Assembly: GCA_964614945.1 (NCBI GenBank)
Contig: CAZTNW010000003.1
Span: 124,001-188,000 of the forward strand
Source: CAZTNW01 sp964614945
GTDB taxonomy: Bacteria; Caldisericota; JANLFM01
Direction: 5' to 3'
DNA: 64,000 bases
Shown here: piece after piece, positions 40,916 through 49,565 of the stretch
Position numbering within the stretch: the stretch's first letter is position 1
Layout: each line of letters opens with the position of its first letter
Notes under the pieces: generated by a model
Databases searched by the model: none
The model's input: the letters and a program-made list of their open reading frames with translations, nothing else
What the model was told of the DNA's origin: nothing
Position numbers and translations under genes: made by a program

Positions 40916-42075
40916 TGAGATTTCGCCTCATCTCCTCTACAGGAATCGAGGAGGGAGAAGGAGAGCTTGAACTCCGAGAAGAGGGGCTTTTCTTGATTCC
41001 CACGGAGGGGAGCCCATTTAGTCTGCCGTACTTTCAATTTCTCTCGCTGGCTGCGCAAGAGCAGAGTATATTATTGCGATTTCCCGGGGGAGAGCTCGAG
41101 CTTTCAGGACTGGGGTGGAAGGAAAACGAGATGACGGAAGCTCTCCGCCGGCTATGCGAAAAAGCTGCTTCTGACGCCCTTTTTCTTCGCTCCGAGGACA
41201 CACATGGCCCATTTCCGGGACTGTTTAAGGGAAACGGCTTCTCCCAGCCCGGGAGAGCCCTCCTATCCTCACATTCTCTCCTGCTCTTCCTTGAGCAAAA
41301 GGGACTCCTCGTTTTTCCTGTGCGCTTCTGGGAAAAAATTTCCTTTGACCCTCAATGCTACGGCGTCCAGCTTGATACGCGACATGAAACTCTCTCCTGT
41401 TCAAAGCTGGGGCCCCGCACTAAAGAATTCGAGGACACGCTGCGCGAAACATTCCATCGGGCCAAGGCCGGCATATCAAGTCTTGTAGGGGCTGCCCTTC
41501 CAGATTTTGATCCATTTTTCAGACGTCGGTTGACCGAGAGTCTCTGGGAGAAGATGGCCTGGAGAAAGAGCGAGCTGAATCTCCTCAGGAACTGGGAAAA
41601 TCTCAGAGGCCGGCTTTTGTCAGCAGAAAGGGCTTCCTACGTTCAGATGCTGGAGGAAAAAACTCAGGCCGGGGAGTGCTACCTGGGAATCGCCCAGCCC
41701 CCTTGGTGGGAGGAGGGCGCAGCCTTCCTATCCTGGTTCTCGGCGCGCCTGAAACCCCTCCTTTTCGCCGTGGAGATATCGTCGGCAGGAGAGGGATACG
41801 CTTCATACTTTTTTCATCTGCCTGCGGATGAGGAAAAAAATGAGGATCGGATCGCAGACATCCACTTATTCTGGCCGCTTTTTGGTTTTCCGCGAGAGCT
41901 GGTTACCCTTCCGGAGGGGGAGCTGGCAAGAAAAGAGAATCTTCGCTCGCTCTTCCTGATTGAGCACTTGCCTCCACTGCGTTTCCTGCGGGAAAATTTT
42001 GCCGGAAAGGTCGATCATACCAATCCGGAGGGCTGGAGGAAGAAAATCGAAGAATTGATTGAGGATCAAGGATGA
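40915..42075 (+). CDS. Protein of unknown function, possible PH-like repeats
   Basis: A 386-residue soluble protein. I do not recognise a family. It is rich in beta-prone segments with two PH-domain-like parts (GEGELELREEGLFLIPTEG and LLFLEQKGLLVFPVRFWEKI). The middle and C-terminal parts have helices (WRKSELNLLRNWENL). It sits between a zinc-ribbon protein and an ECF sigma factor and overlaps both (TGATG with the former, ATGA with the latter), so it is very likely part of the same signalling unit. Confidence 0.65.
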   Translation: MRFRLISSTGIEEGEGELELREEGLFLIPTEGSPFSLPYFQFLSLAAQEQSILLRFPGGELELSGLGWKENEMTEALRRLCEKAASDALFLRSEDTHGPFPGLFKGNGFSQPGRALLSSHSLLLFLEQKGLLVFPVRFWEKISFDPQCYGVQLDTRHETLSCSKLGPRTKEFEDTLRETFHRAKAGISSLVGAALPDFDPFFRRRLTESLWEKMAWRKSELNLLRNWENLRGRLLSAERASYVQMLEEKTQAGECYLGIAQPPWWEEGAAFLSWFSARLKPLLFAVEISSAGEGYASYFFHLPADEEKNEDRIADIHLFWPLFGFPRELVTLPEGELARKENLRSLFLIEHLPPLRFLRENFAGKVDHTNPEGWRKKIEELIEDQG

Positions 42076-42617
42076 ACCAGGAAGTGAAACTGGAAAACAG
42101 AAAGGAGCATTTCGAGCAAGAGGCCTTTCCTTTAATGAGGATGCTCTACCGCACAGCCCTTCGTTTGACCCGCAATCAGCACGATGCGGAAGATCTTCTA
42201 CAAAACACAGTCCTCCGTGCCTATAACTTTTACCACAAGTTTCAGCCAGGGACCTCTTTCAAGGCCTGGATTTTCAAGATCATGACCAATCTCTTTATCA
42301 ACGATTACAGGAAACACAGGAAGGAGCCCCCCTTAGTCTCCCTGGAAAACCAGGCTAATTTCGAGCCAGACCCGGAAAAACTCTACTTTGACTCAGTGCT
42401 TGACGAGGACATAAAGAGGGCCATCGAGGAATTACCTGATGCTTATCGTCTGACCTTTCTCCTTTCGGCTGAGGGATTTTCTTACAAGGAGATCGCCCAA
42501 ATAACGAATGCGAACGTGGGTACGGTTATGTCCCGCTTGCACCGCGCCCGTCGCCTTCTTCAAGGAAAGCTGTGGGAATATGCAGAGAGAAAAACACGAG
42601 CACACGATAGACTGTAA
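42072..42617 (+). CDS. RNA polymerase ECF sigma factor
   Basis: A 181-residue sigma-70 family factor of the ECF group. Region 2 is LYRTALRLTRNQHDAEDLLQNTVLRAYNFYHKF with WIFKIMTNLFINDYRKHRK; region 4 is IEELPDAYRLTFLLSAEGFSYKEIAQITNANVGTVMSRLHRARRLL. It overlaps the upstream gene by ATGA, and the next gene is a zinc anti-sigma factor overlapping it, so the pair is co-expressed. Such pairs (SigR/RsrA, SigW-like) respond to redox or envelope stress. Confidence 0.94.
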   Translation: MNQEVKLENRKEHFEQEAFPLMRMLYRTALRLTRNQHDAEDLLQNTVLRAYNFYHKFQPGTSFKAWIFKIMTNLFINDYRKHRKEPPLVSLENQANFEPDPEKLYFDSVLDEDIKRAIEELPDAYRLTFLLSAEGFSYKEIAQITNANVGTVMSRLHRARRLLQGKLWEYAERKTRAHDRL

Positions 42618-42831
42618 AGCGACCTTAGAACAGCTTTACCGCTATCTCGATGGCGAAATGGGGCCGGTAGAGATGGCGGAGTTCGAGACACATCTGGCCG
42701 AGTGCATTCATTGCCTCAGGCGGTATGGATTCGAATTGCAATTCCGCAAGCTGGTGATCGCCAAACTAAACAGAGAGGATGTCCCAGAGCAGTTAGTGGA
42801 AAAGATTCGCATCGCTCTGCGTTCCATCTGA
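42580..42831 (+). CDS. Zinc-binding anti-sigma factor (RsrA-like ZAS)
   Basis: An 83-residue anti-sigma factor with the ZAS zinc site: His in HEHTIDC, Cys in the same motif, then HLAECIHC (HxxxCxxC). The rest (EQLYRYLDGEM, LRRYGFELQFRKLVIAKL) matches the RsrA/ChrR core. Thiol oxidation that expels zinc would release the sigma factor. It starts at ATG 42580, inside the sigma gene (38-nt overlap), so translation is coupled. Confidence 0.9.
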   Translation: MQREKHEHTIDCKATLEQLYRYLDGEMGPVEMAEFETHLAECIHCLRRYGFELQFRKLVIAKLNREDVPEQLVEKIRIALRSI

Positions 42832-42842
42832 AGGGGCTTCCA

Positions 42843-44177
42843 CTAAAAGGAAAGGCGTGCCCTGATAAGAGCGGAGAGTCTCTCCGCCTCCTCCTCGGCG
42901 GTTTCCTTCTCGACCGCCTCAACCATGATCCTGACCAGTTTCTCAGTTCCCGAAGGCCTCACGAGGACCCTGCCTTTGTTCTGAAGTTTCCTCTCAGTCA
43001 GAAGAATCTGCTCCTGGATCTGGGGATCTTCGAACAGAAATTCCTTGTGCTCCACCGGTACATTTAGCAGGACCTGGGGGGTTCGGATCAACTCCTTCCC
43101 TAATTCGCTCAGGTCTTTCCCCGTCCCCTGCATCAACTTGAGGAGCATCAGGCCGGTTAATATACCATCTCCTGCCGGCAGGGCCTCGAGAAAAATTATA
43201 TGGCCGGACTGTTCTCCGCCTAAAGCCGCTCCTCTTTCCAGCATTTCCTCGAGAACGTAGCGATCCCCTACCTTCGTTCGCAGAAAGCAGCCACCGGCTC
43301 GAGAAATACTCATCTCCAATCCTAAATTGCTCATCACCGTTCCCACCACGATATTGCCGGGCAACCTGCCGCTTCGCAGCAGATGGAGGCCATAAGCACA
43401 AAGGATGGAATCTCCATCGAAAATTGCCCCTTCTCGGTCGACCGCAATCATCCGGTCCCCATCCCCGTCGAAGGAAAACCCGAAATCAGCTGCGCGGCGC
43501 AGAACTTCTCCCCTCAAGGGCTCGATGAAAGTCGCTCCGCATTCGACATTTATTCTGCTGCCATCGGGTCGGTCGTGCAGTGCTGTAACCCGCAGGCCCA
43601 GTTCTCGGAAAAAATCCGGCGCGAAAAGGGCGGTCGATCCCCAGGCGCAATCCAGGACAAGATGCCAGGAAGGCAGATTCTGGGGGACGGTCTCGCGCAA
43701 GAACGAGAGGTAAATCTCCGCTGATTTCGGTGGAGGGGACAAAATTTCCGGAAAACGTGGCCCTACAAAAGAAAGAGCCCTCATTAACTCCTCGATGCAG
43801 TCCTCCTCCTCGTCCTTGAGCTTAATCCCTCGAGCGTCGAAGATTTTTATCCCGTTATCCTCGATTGGATTGTGCGAAGCAGAAATCATCACTCCCGCCT
43901 GAGCGCTCAACGATCTTACCAGGACAGAGAGAGCCGGCGTGGTGACAATTCCTGCCATGGCGGTTCTTATTCCGGCAGATAGTAAACCGGCGGCCAAAGC
44001 GCACTCGATCATGTCGGAGGAGAGGCGAGGGTCCTTGCCCAACAGAACTAAGGGCTCCCTGAATTTCTCTTTGAGGTACAGGCCCAAAGCTCTGCCCAAT
44101 CTGAGAGTCAGATCGGCTGTCAATACATCGTTTGCTACACCGCGAATGCCGTCCGTGCCGAAAATCCTCGAGGGCAC
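42843..44177 (-). CDS. glmM: Phosphoglucosamine mutase
   Basis: Converts glucosamine-6-P to glucosamine-1-P for peptidoglycan precursor synthesis. The phosphoserine loop is ISASHNPIEDN with Ser101, the metal loop DGDGDRM follows, and the sugar-binding GGEQSGHII and C-terminal RPSGTEKLVRIMVEA are present. 444 residues is full length. It is the last gene of the operon and its start overlaps the CdaR-like stop by one base. GlmM is known to bind and inhibit CdaA in Firmicutes, so the gene order is meaningful. Confidence 0.96.
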   Translation of the reverse strand: MPSRIFGTDGIRGVANDVLTADLTLRLGRALGLYLKEKFREPLVLLGKDPRLSSDMIECALAAGLLSAGIRTAMAGIVTTPALSVLVRSLSAQAGVMISASHNPIEDNGIKIFDARGIKLKDEEEDCIEELMRALSFVGPRFPEILSPPPKSAEIYLSFLRETVPQNLPSWHLVLDCAWGSTALFAPDFFRELGLRVTALHDRPDGSRINVECGATFIEPLRGEVLRRAADFGFSFDGDGDRMIAVDREGAIFDGDSILCAYGLHLLRSGRLPGNIVVGTVMSNLGLEMSISRAGGCFLRTKVGDRYVLEEMLERGAALGGEQSGHIIFLEALPAGDGILTGLMLLKLMQGTGKDLSELGKELIRTPQVLLNVPVEHKEFLFEDPQIQEQILLTERKLQNKGRVLVRPSGTEKLVRIMVEAVEKETAEEEAERLSALIRARLSF

Positions 44178-45361
44178 TACCTGATCTCCACCTGTATGGT
44201 CGCCGGCTCGGCCTTCAACAGGACGACCCCGGAGGGAAGTTCAATCTTGAGTGGGAGAATATAAGAACCTGCCTCCAAATTAGCGAGGTCGACATAAGCG
44301 AAAAAATCCCTCGAATTCAACCCTTCGACGATGGAAAGAGGACCAGCAACAATAATATTGACTGAGGTCGGTTCCATTCGAACATTCTGGCCTCCACCCT
44401 GCAAGCTGATTGGCAAAGACAGCTCTTTCTGCGCTTCCTCTTCAATCTCTATTTTAACTACCACCAGTGTCTCTTCGACCGGTCTGGCCTCGACCTGGCG
44501 AAGGTCAAGATAGACCTCCTGCTCAAAACTATCGCGCGCTCCTTCCAAGTTCAGGAGAAAAGTAGAGAGCGTATCGATCCTCGCCAGAATGTCCGCAGTA
44601 CCCTCCAGGGTAATTATCTGAGGATCACAGGCAACCGACTTAACCACAAAACCGGAAGCAGGGGTCCCTCCGAAGCGAGGCACAATCGGAACAGTCTTGA
44701 AAATGGATTCCAGATTGACCGTCGCCGAGATATTGACGCGATTTGGCTCGACTTTCACGCCAGCCAGCTCCAGGCCGTCCTTACCTAGAACCCTGACACT
44801 CACCGTCTGAGAGATCTCTGTGGTAACTCCGCCCAGATCCAGGGTGGCCAGAACACGCTGCGCCTTGCTCAGGGTAGAACGGGGAGCGCTCAAGGTTACT
44901 GTGGGCGGATCTATGCGCACGTCTGACCCGAGCGTGAAGCCCTGGGGAAGCTTGCCCAGAAATACGATCTCCACGGACATTTCCTGGCTTTCCACCTTCT
45001 CTAGTTGGACGAGAACATTATCCGGCCTCACTTCCAGGATTGTCGCTCCGGGTATCGCGTCCAGGGAAACAGGTACCATGTGCTGGCCTTCTTCGAGCTG
45101 ATCGAGGTCAAGAAAAGCACGCACATTTTCTGAGGATATATCCATTCTGACAGGCGTGCGCATGCGCAGGGAGACGTCAGATGGCGCCTGGGCAAGAGCC
45201 AGGCCATCCTTGAGGTTTACGACCTGCAGCGGAGCACTCAAAACTCTTTCCATCTGAGGGGCTTCCGCGGAAACGACATAAATCCAAAGGAAAAGTGCGA
45301 GGAAAGCCGAGAGCAGCATGAGTTTCCAATTACTCAGTGAAAACCATTCTCGGATTCTCAT
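44177..45361 (-). CDS. cdaR: YbbR-domain protein, CdaR-like regulator of CdaA
   Basis: A 394-residue protein with an N-terminal signal-anchor (NWKLMLLSAFLALFLWIYVVS) and four YbbR repeats of about 80 residues outside the membrane (each with a PxxVxLxGP-type strand; for instance SAPRSTLSKAQRVLATLDL). CdaR homologues control the diadenylate cyclase CdaA. ATG 45361 has GAAGGGAG upstream and overlaps the cdaA end by 4 bp; a longer frame to 45388 has no site. Middle gene of the conserved cdaA-cdaR-glmM module. Confidence 0.92.
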   Translation of the reverse strand: MRIREWFSLSNWKLMLLSAFLALFLWIYVVSAEAPQMERVLSAPLQVVNLKDGLALAQAPSDVSLRMRTPVRMDISSENVRAFLDLDQLEEGQHMVPVSLDAIPGATILEVRPDNVLVQLEKVESQEMSVEIVFLGKLPQGFTLGSDVRIDPPTVTLSAPRSTLSKAQRVLATLDLGGVTTEISQTVSVRVLGKDGLELAGVKVEPNRVNISATVNLESIFKTVPIVPRFGGTPASGFVVKSVACDPQIITLEGTADILARIDTLSTFLLNLEGARDSFEQEVYLDLRQVEARPVEETLVVVKIEIEEEAQKELSLPISLQGGGQNVRMEPTSVNIIVAGPLSIVEGLNSRDFFAYVDLANLEAGSYILPLKIELPSGVVLLKAEPATIQVEIR

Positions 45362-46179
45362 TTTTTCTCCCTTCGAGGAGGGACACAAAGCACCGTCAGC
45401 CGAGCCCGCAAATCTGAGGAGGATAAACCCCTCTCCAGGGTTCCTCCGACAGAGAGCGAGATGATGCCCGTCTCTTCGGAAACAACCAGGGAAACAGCAT
45501 CGCTTTCTCGACCTACCTGACAGGCCGCCAGGTGCCTGGTACCCAAGCCTTTGAGCTCAGGAGCCGGATCCATAACGGGAATAATAACGCGCGCTGCTTC
45601 TATCCGATTGCCGTGAATCACTGCCGCTCCATCGTGCAGAGGTGAGTGCGGCTCGAAAATCGAAACAAGAACCTCTTCCGACACCAGCGCCTCAAGCCTC
45701 ACTCCTCTTTCTGCCAGCTCGGCCAAGCCTGAATTGCGTAGGATCACGATCAGTGCTCCTGCTCTTTTTTCGCTCAAACTCTCTGCTGCAGCGCAAATCT
45801 CATCGATAACCCTGGCCTGGGCAGAGGTGTGCCCGAGAAATCCTCCCCTTCCCAGGCGCGCGAAAAAGTGGCGCAGTTCCGGTTGAAAGATGACTGCTAA
45901 GACGAGAGGTAAAGTGGCCACGAGCATCGTGACGATGGTGCGCAGGAGCCATTCCAGGGTAACGAGCCCGAGTTGACCGGCCAGCGCGGAAATCAACAGC
46001 ATCCCCAGAAGAGCAATAGCCAGACCCTGGAAAAGCTGGAGTGCTCTCGTGCGGCGAATAAAAATGAAAATGACGTAAAAAAGAGCAGCGATGATGACCA
46101 CATCCAGGATATTCAGTAGGAGAGAGGGGATTTGAATCTTGCCCCAGAAATCCTCTAACCACTGCGAGAATGTGGTCAT
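45358..46179 (-). CDS. cdaA: Diadenylate cyclase CdaA (with a substituted RHR motif)
   Basis: Makes the second messenger c-di-AMP from two ATP. Three N-terminal membrane helices are followed by a DAC domain. The DGA motif (Asp183-Gly-Ala in SPLHDGAAVI) is intact, and VVSEETGIISLS is present. The ATP-binding GTRHRAA motif reads GTRHLAA: R215-H216-Leu217 instead of R-H-R (codon CTG at 45529-45531). That change at a phosphate-contacting position is unusual and may lower activity. Gene order cdaA-cdaR-glmM is the standard one. Confidence 0.93.
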   Translation of the reverse strand: MTTFSQWLEDFWGKIQIPSLLLNILDVVIIAALFYVIFIFIRRTRALQLFQGLAIALLGMLLISALAGQLGLVTLEWLLRTIVTMLVATLPLVLAVIFQPELRHFFARLGRGGFLGHTSAQARVIDEICAAAESLSEKRAGALIVILRNSGLAELAERGVRLEALVSEEVLVSIFEPHSPLHDGAAVIHGNRIEAARVIIPVMDPAPELKGLGTRHLAACQVGRESDAVSLVVSEETGIISLSVGGTLERGLSSSDLRARLTVLCVPPRREKK

Positions 46180-46191
46180 TGCTCCATCTCT

Positions 46192-47124
46192 TTACAGAAG
46201 AAGGGCCAGCAGGGCTTTCTGAACATGCAGCCTGTTTTCCGCCTGATCGAGAATGATCGACTGGGGACCATCCATCATCTCATCAGTGATTTCCAGACCG
46301 CGATGTGCGGGCAGGCAGTGCATCACCAGGGCTCCCTCTCCGGCGAAGCGCAAGAGTTCAGCCGAGAGTTGATAGGGACCGAAAATTTTCAACCGCTCTT
46401 CTTTCTCCTTCTCCTGGCCCATGCTCACCCAGGTGTCAGTATAGACGACATCGGCTCCCCGCACGGCTTCTCTAGGATCATCTAAAATTTCCAGCGAGCC
46501 TCCGCTCTCCTTGCAAAATTCCTGCGAGGCTGCTATCACCTCATGGTCAGGATGGTAATGAGAAGGGGTACCCAGACGGACCCGCATGCCGAACTTTGTC
46601 CCCGCGAAAATTAAGGAATGAGCGACATTGTTTCCATCCCCTACGTAGGCCAGAGTAAGCCCCTTGAGGGTTCTCTTGTGCTCCCGGATAGTGAAAAGAT
46701 CGGTCAAGCCCTGGCAGGGATGGGTGAAATCGGAGAGGCCATTGATTACAGGAACGTCGGCTCCTTGGGCAAGATCCAATATGTCCTGATGAGCAAAGAC
46801 CCGGGCCATGATCCCATCCACGTAGCGACTTAACACTCGCGCGGTATCCAATATGGTCTCGCCGATCTTCAGCTGAATGTCGTTCTGAGAAAGAAAAAGG
46901 GCGTGCCCGCCCAATTGAACCATGCCTGTCTCGAACGAAACACGCGTACGCGTGGAGGTTTTTTGGAAGAGCATCGCTAAAGTCTTCCCCTCGAGCAGGT
47001 GGGGGAATTTTCCCATTTTACTCTGCGTCTTCAGCGAGTAGGCGCTATCAAAAATGAGTTCCATTTCCTGCCTGCTTAAGTCCCTGAGCGATAGAAGGTC
47101 GCGACCTCTCAATAATCGATCCAT
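46192..47124 (-). CDS. argF: Ornithine carbamoyltransferase
   Basis: Joins ornithine and carbamoyl phosphate to citrulline (or runs in reverse in catabolism). Motifs: carbamoyl-phosphate loop STRTRVSFETGM, HPCQGLTDL and the ornithine site HCLPAHRG near the end. 310 residues is normal. It is 1 nt after the COG2403 gene and 12 nt before cdaA. With an ornithine racemase and a class III aminotransferase upstream, a role in ornithine/arginine metabolism is clear, but the direction is unknown. Confidence 0.97.
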   Translation of the reverse strand: MDRLLRGRDLLSLRDLSRQEMELIFDSAYSLKTQSKMGKFPHLLEGKTLAMLFQKTSTRTRVSFETGMVQLGGHALFLSQNDIQLKIGETILDTARVLSRYVDGIMARVFAHQDILDLAQGADVPVINGLSDFTHPCQGLTDLFTIREHKRTLKGLTLAYVGDGNNVAHSLIFAGTKFGMRVRLGTPSHYHPDHEVIAASQEFCKESGGSLEILDDPREAVRGADVVYTDTWVSMGQEKEKEERLKIFGPYQLSAELLRFAGEGALVMHCLPAHRGLEITDEMMDGPQSIILDQAENRLHVQKALLALLL

Positions 47125-47125
47125 C

Positions 47126-48463
47126 TCACTTTCCTATTACTTTCTGGTATTTTGCAAATGTCCGGGTGATAACATCCCTCAGGTCGGGATGACCTATTTC
47201 CTCAAGCTCATAGTACACACGAATTGTTGGTTTGTTAAGCTTTAAGAATCGAGGAAGGTCGACCGGCGTTCCGATGATAACCAAGTCGCAGTCGCAACTG
47301 TTGATAGTCTGCTCCAGTTCGTTCATCTGCTTGTCCCCGTAACCCATGGCGGGTAACACCAGCGCTAGGTGCGGATATTTGCTGAAAGTATCGCTGATGG
47401 ATCCCACAGCCCATCCCCTGGGGTCTACAATCTCCTTCGCTCCTCCCCGCCTGGCTGCCACATATCCAGCCCCGAAGCCCATTTCTCCATGGGTGACAGT
47501 CGGTCCATCCTCCACCACCAGCACCTTCTTGCCCTGGATAGCCTCTATCTTCTCCGCCTTGACCGCCGACTGCGCGCGGATAATCGCAGCGTGGGGATTC
47601 AATTGCCTGACCGAATCCTCGACCTTTGCCACATCCTGTGGAGAGGCGGAATCGACCTTGTTCACGATAATTACATCGGCCAGGCGAACATTGGTCTGAC
47701 CTGGATGATACCAGCGCTCATGCCCGGGCCGGAGAGGATCTGCGACGACTATCTGGAGACCAGAGCAGTAGAAGGGGAAGTCGTTATTACCGCCATCCCA
47801 GATCACCACATCCGCTTCCTTCTCCGCCTGCCTGAGGATTGCCCCGTAGTCGACTCCGGCATAGACGACCGCCCCCTCCACAATGTGCGGTTCGTACTCC
47901 TCTCTCTCCTCAATCGTGCATTTGTGCTTGATTAGGTCCTCCAAGTCCGCAAAGCGCTGTACAGCCTGTTCCGCTAGATTGCCATACGGCATGGGATGAC
48001 GCACAACTACTGTCTTTTTTCCCATCTCACGCAAAATTGACACAACTTTCCGAGTAGTTTGTGATTTCCCGGAGCCGGTTCGAACAGCACAAATGGAGAT
48101 CACCGGTTTGGTGCTCTCGATGCAGGTGCTGCCGGGTCCCATTAGTACAAAATCAGCTCCTGCGGCCATCACTTCGGCGGCCTTCCCCATTACATACTCG
48201 TTGGACACATCAGAGTAGGCGAAGATCACCTCGTCAACTTGCCTCTCCTTGATTAAAGAGGCCAGCTCGGTTTCCCCGAAAATGGGAATTCCCTTCGGGT
48301 ACAGTCTTCCCGCGAGTTCCGGAGGGTACATTCTCCCGGCAATGTCAGGAATTTGAGTGGCAGTGAAGACTACGACCTCGTAGATCTCATTGTCACGGAA
48401 AAAAACGTTAAAATTGTGAAAATCCCGGCCAGCCGCTCCCATAATCAATACCTTCCTTCTCAT
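47126..48463 (-). CDS. Predicted GTPase, cyclic 2,3-diphosphoglycerate synthase-like (COG2403)
   Basis: A 445-residue protein. The N-terminal Rossmann-like part (LIMGAAGRDFHNFNVFFRDN) is followed by a P-loop (AVRTGSGKSQTTRKVV), a middle acidic segment with VIWDGGNNDFPF, and the G4-type motif NKVD (VIIVNKVDSASP). This is the COG2403 family, related to cyclic diphosphoglycerate synthase. No methanogen pathway is expected here. It is locked in an operon with argF and ornithine racemase, so a function linked to carbamoyl-phosphate or ornithine chemistry is a real option. It overlaps the racemase gene by 4 bp. Confidence 0.85.
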   Translation of the reverse strand: MRRKVLIMGAAGRDFHNFNVFFRDNEIYEVVVFTATQIPDIAGRMYPPELAGRLYPKGIPIFGETELASLIKERQVDEVIFAYSDVSNEYVMGKAAEVMAAGADFVLMGPGSTCIESTKPVISICAVRTGSGKSQTTRKVVSILREMGKKTVVVRHPMPYGNLAEQAVQRFADLEDLIKHKCTIEEREEYEPHIVEGAVVYAGVDYGAILRQAEKEADVVIWDGGNNDFPFYCSGLQIVVADPLRPGHERWYHPGQTNVRLADVIIVNKVDSASPQDVAKVEDSVRQLNPHAAIIRAQSAVKAEKIEAIQGKKVLVVEDGPTVTHGEMGFGAGYVAARRGGAKEIVDPRGWAVGSISDTFSKYPHLALVLPAMGYGDKQMNELEQTINSCDCDLVIIGTPVDLPRFLKLNKPTIRVYYELEEIGHPDLRDVITRTFAKYQKVIGK

Positions 48464-49554
48464 ACATCCTCCTTATTAAGGTAATCCGACGGCAGATATT
48501 TCTTCTCCACATATGTTGTGGAGCAAGCCCTCAGCATAGCCTGGTAGTTAAGGGAAAAATCGAGAATTTCCCCCACCACGGTAGGAGTGCTACGATCGGT
48601 CACATCCAGCACCAGGTGATCGGAGCTGGAACCGATAATCTCAATTCCGGGAGCGAGAGGGTGCAATCCATCTGTATCCACGTCTATCTTGCCTAACGCG
48701 AGGATGGCGCGCAGGCGAGGACCCCGATCAATCAGATGAGGATCTTTGCCGAAGGCATCGTGCCCGATAGGCCCCTCCGGATAGGATGACTTCTCCTCCA
48801 CTTCCAGTACGGTCGCCCGCAATATAGAGGTGTCCTGCCTAGTTCCGGGAACGTCGCGATTGCCCGAAGTATCGGTACCGCAAATGCCCGCTTCCCCGAT
48901 CCGCAGCTGGTTGATGCCCACCGGCATAAGGCTTTTTTCCACCAGCTGCAAACTCACGGTCGCGCCACCAGAAAGCACGGCCAGCGAATGACCGAGCATC
49001 TCCTTCACCTGTTCAGCTGCTTCCACCAACAGGGACGTGTTTTCCCGGGTTGGCAGAAGGCCGCTCAAGCAGCCGAAATTAGCGCTAAGCCCACAGAGTT
49101 CGATTCCTTCCAGGTTCAATATCTCTTTCGTCACCTGCGAGACCTTCTGCAGGGGGATTCCTTCGCGAAGATCACCGCACTCCACTGCTAACAGGATCCT
49201 GTGCTTCTTCTTCGCCTTTCTCGCCGCACGATCAAGCACCCGGAGGGTATCCAGCGAGGAGTTAATGCTGATGTCCGCAACCTCGACCGTAAGCTTCGCT
49301 TCAGCCGGAGCGGGAGGACGAAGAAGCATTAGGGGGACAGGGAAATTTTCCTCCCTCAGCCGCATCAGGTTCAGAAGGCGGGAATCGGCCAACCCCTGCA
49401 CTCCTCCACGGATCATGGCCCAGGCAACGGGCGGATAGCCGCAGGCGACTTTGGTCACTCCGAATACAGCTATCCCGGCTCGATTGCAGCTATTGACGAT
49501 CTTTCTCGCGTTTTCCTCGATCCGGTCAAGAAAAAAGATGAGCTGGGGATGCAA
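48460..49554 (-). CDS. Alanine/ornithine racemase family PLP enzyme (probable ornithine racemase)
   Basis: A 364-residue fold-type III PLP racemase. The PLP lysine is K35 in FGVTKVACGYPPVAW. The barrel continues with LLAVECGDLREGIPL, LSANFGC, LAVLSGGATVSLQL and RIGEAGICGTDTSGN. The family includes ornithine racemase (L- to D-ornithine) of the oxidative ornithine pathway, and the neighbours (OTCase, class III aminotransferase) agree. No D-ornithine aminomutase is in the window. It overlaps the COG2403 gene by 4 bp. Confidence 0.85.
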   Translation of the reverse strand: MHPQLIFFLDRIEENARKIVNSCNRAGIAVFGVTKVACGYPPVAWAMIRGGVQGLADSRLLNLMRLREENFPVPLMLLRPPAPAEAKLTVEVADISINSSLDTLRVLDRAARKAKKKHRILLAVECGDLREGIPLQKVSQVTKEILNLEGIELCGLSANFGCLSGLLPTRENTSLLVEAAEQVKEMLGHSLAVLSGGATVSLQLVEKSLMPVGINQLRIGEAGICGTDTSGNRDVPGTRQDTSILRATVLEVEEKSSYPEGPIGHDAFGKDPHLIDRGPRLRAILALGKIDVDTDGLHPLAPGIEIIGSSSDHLVLDVTDRSTPTVVGEILDFSLNYQAMLRACSTTYVEKKYLPSDYLNKEDV

Positions 49555-49565
49555 TTTCGTCCCTT

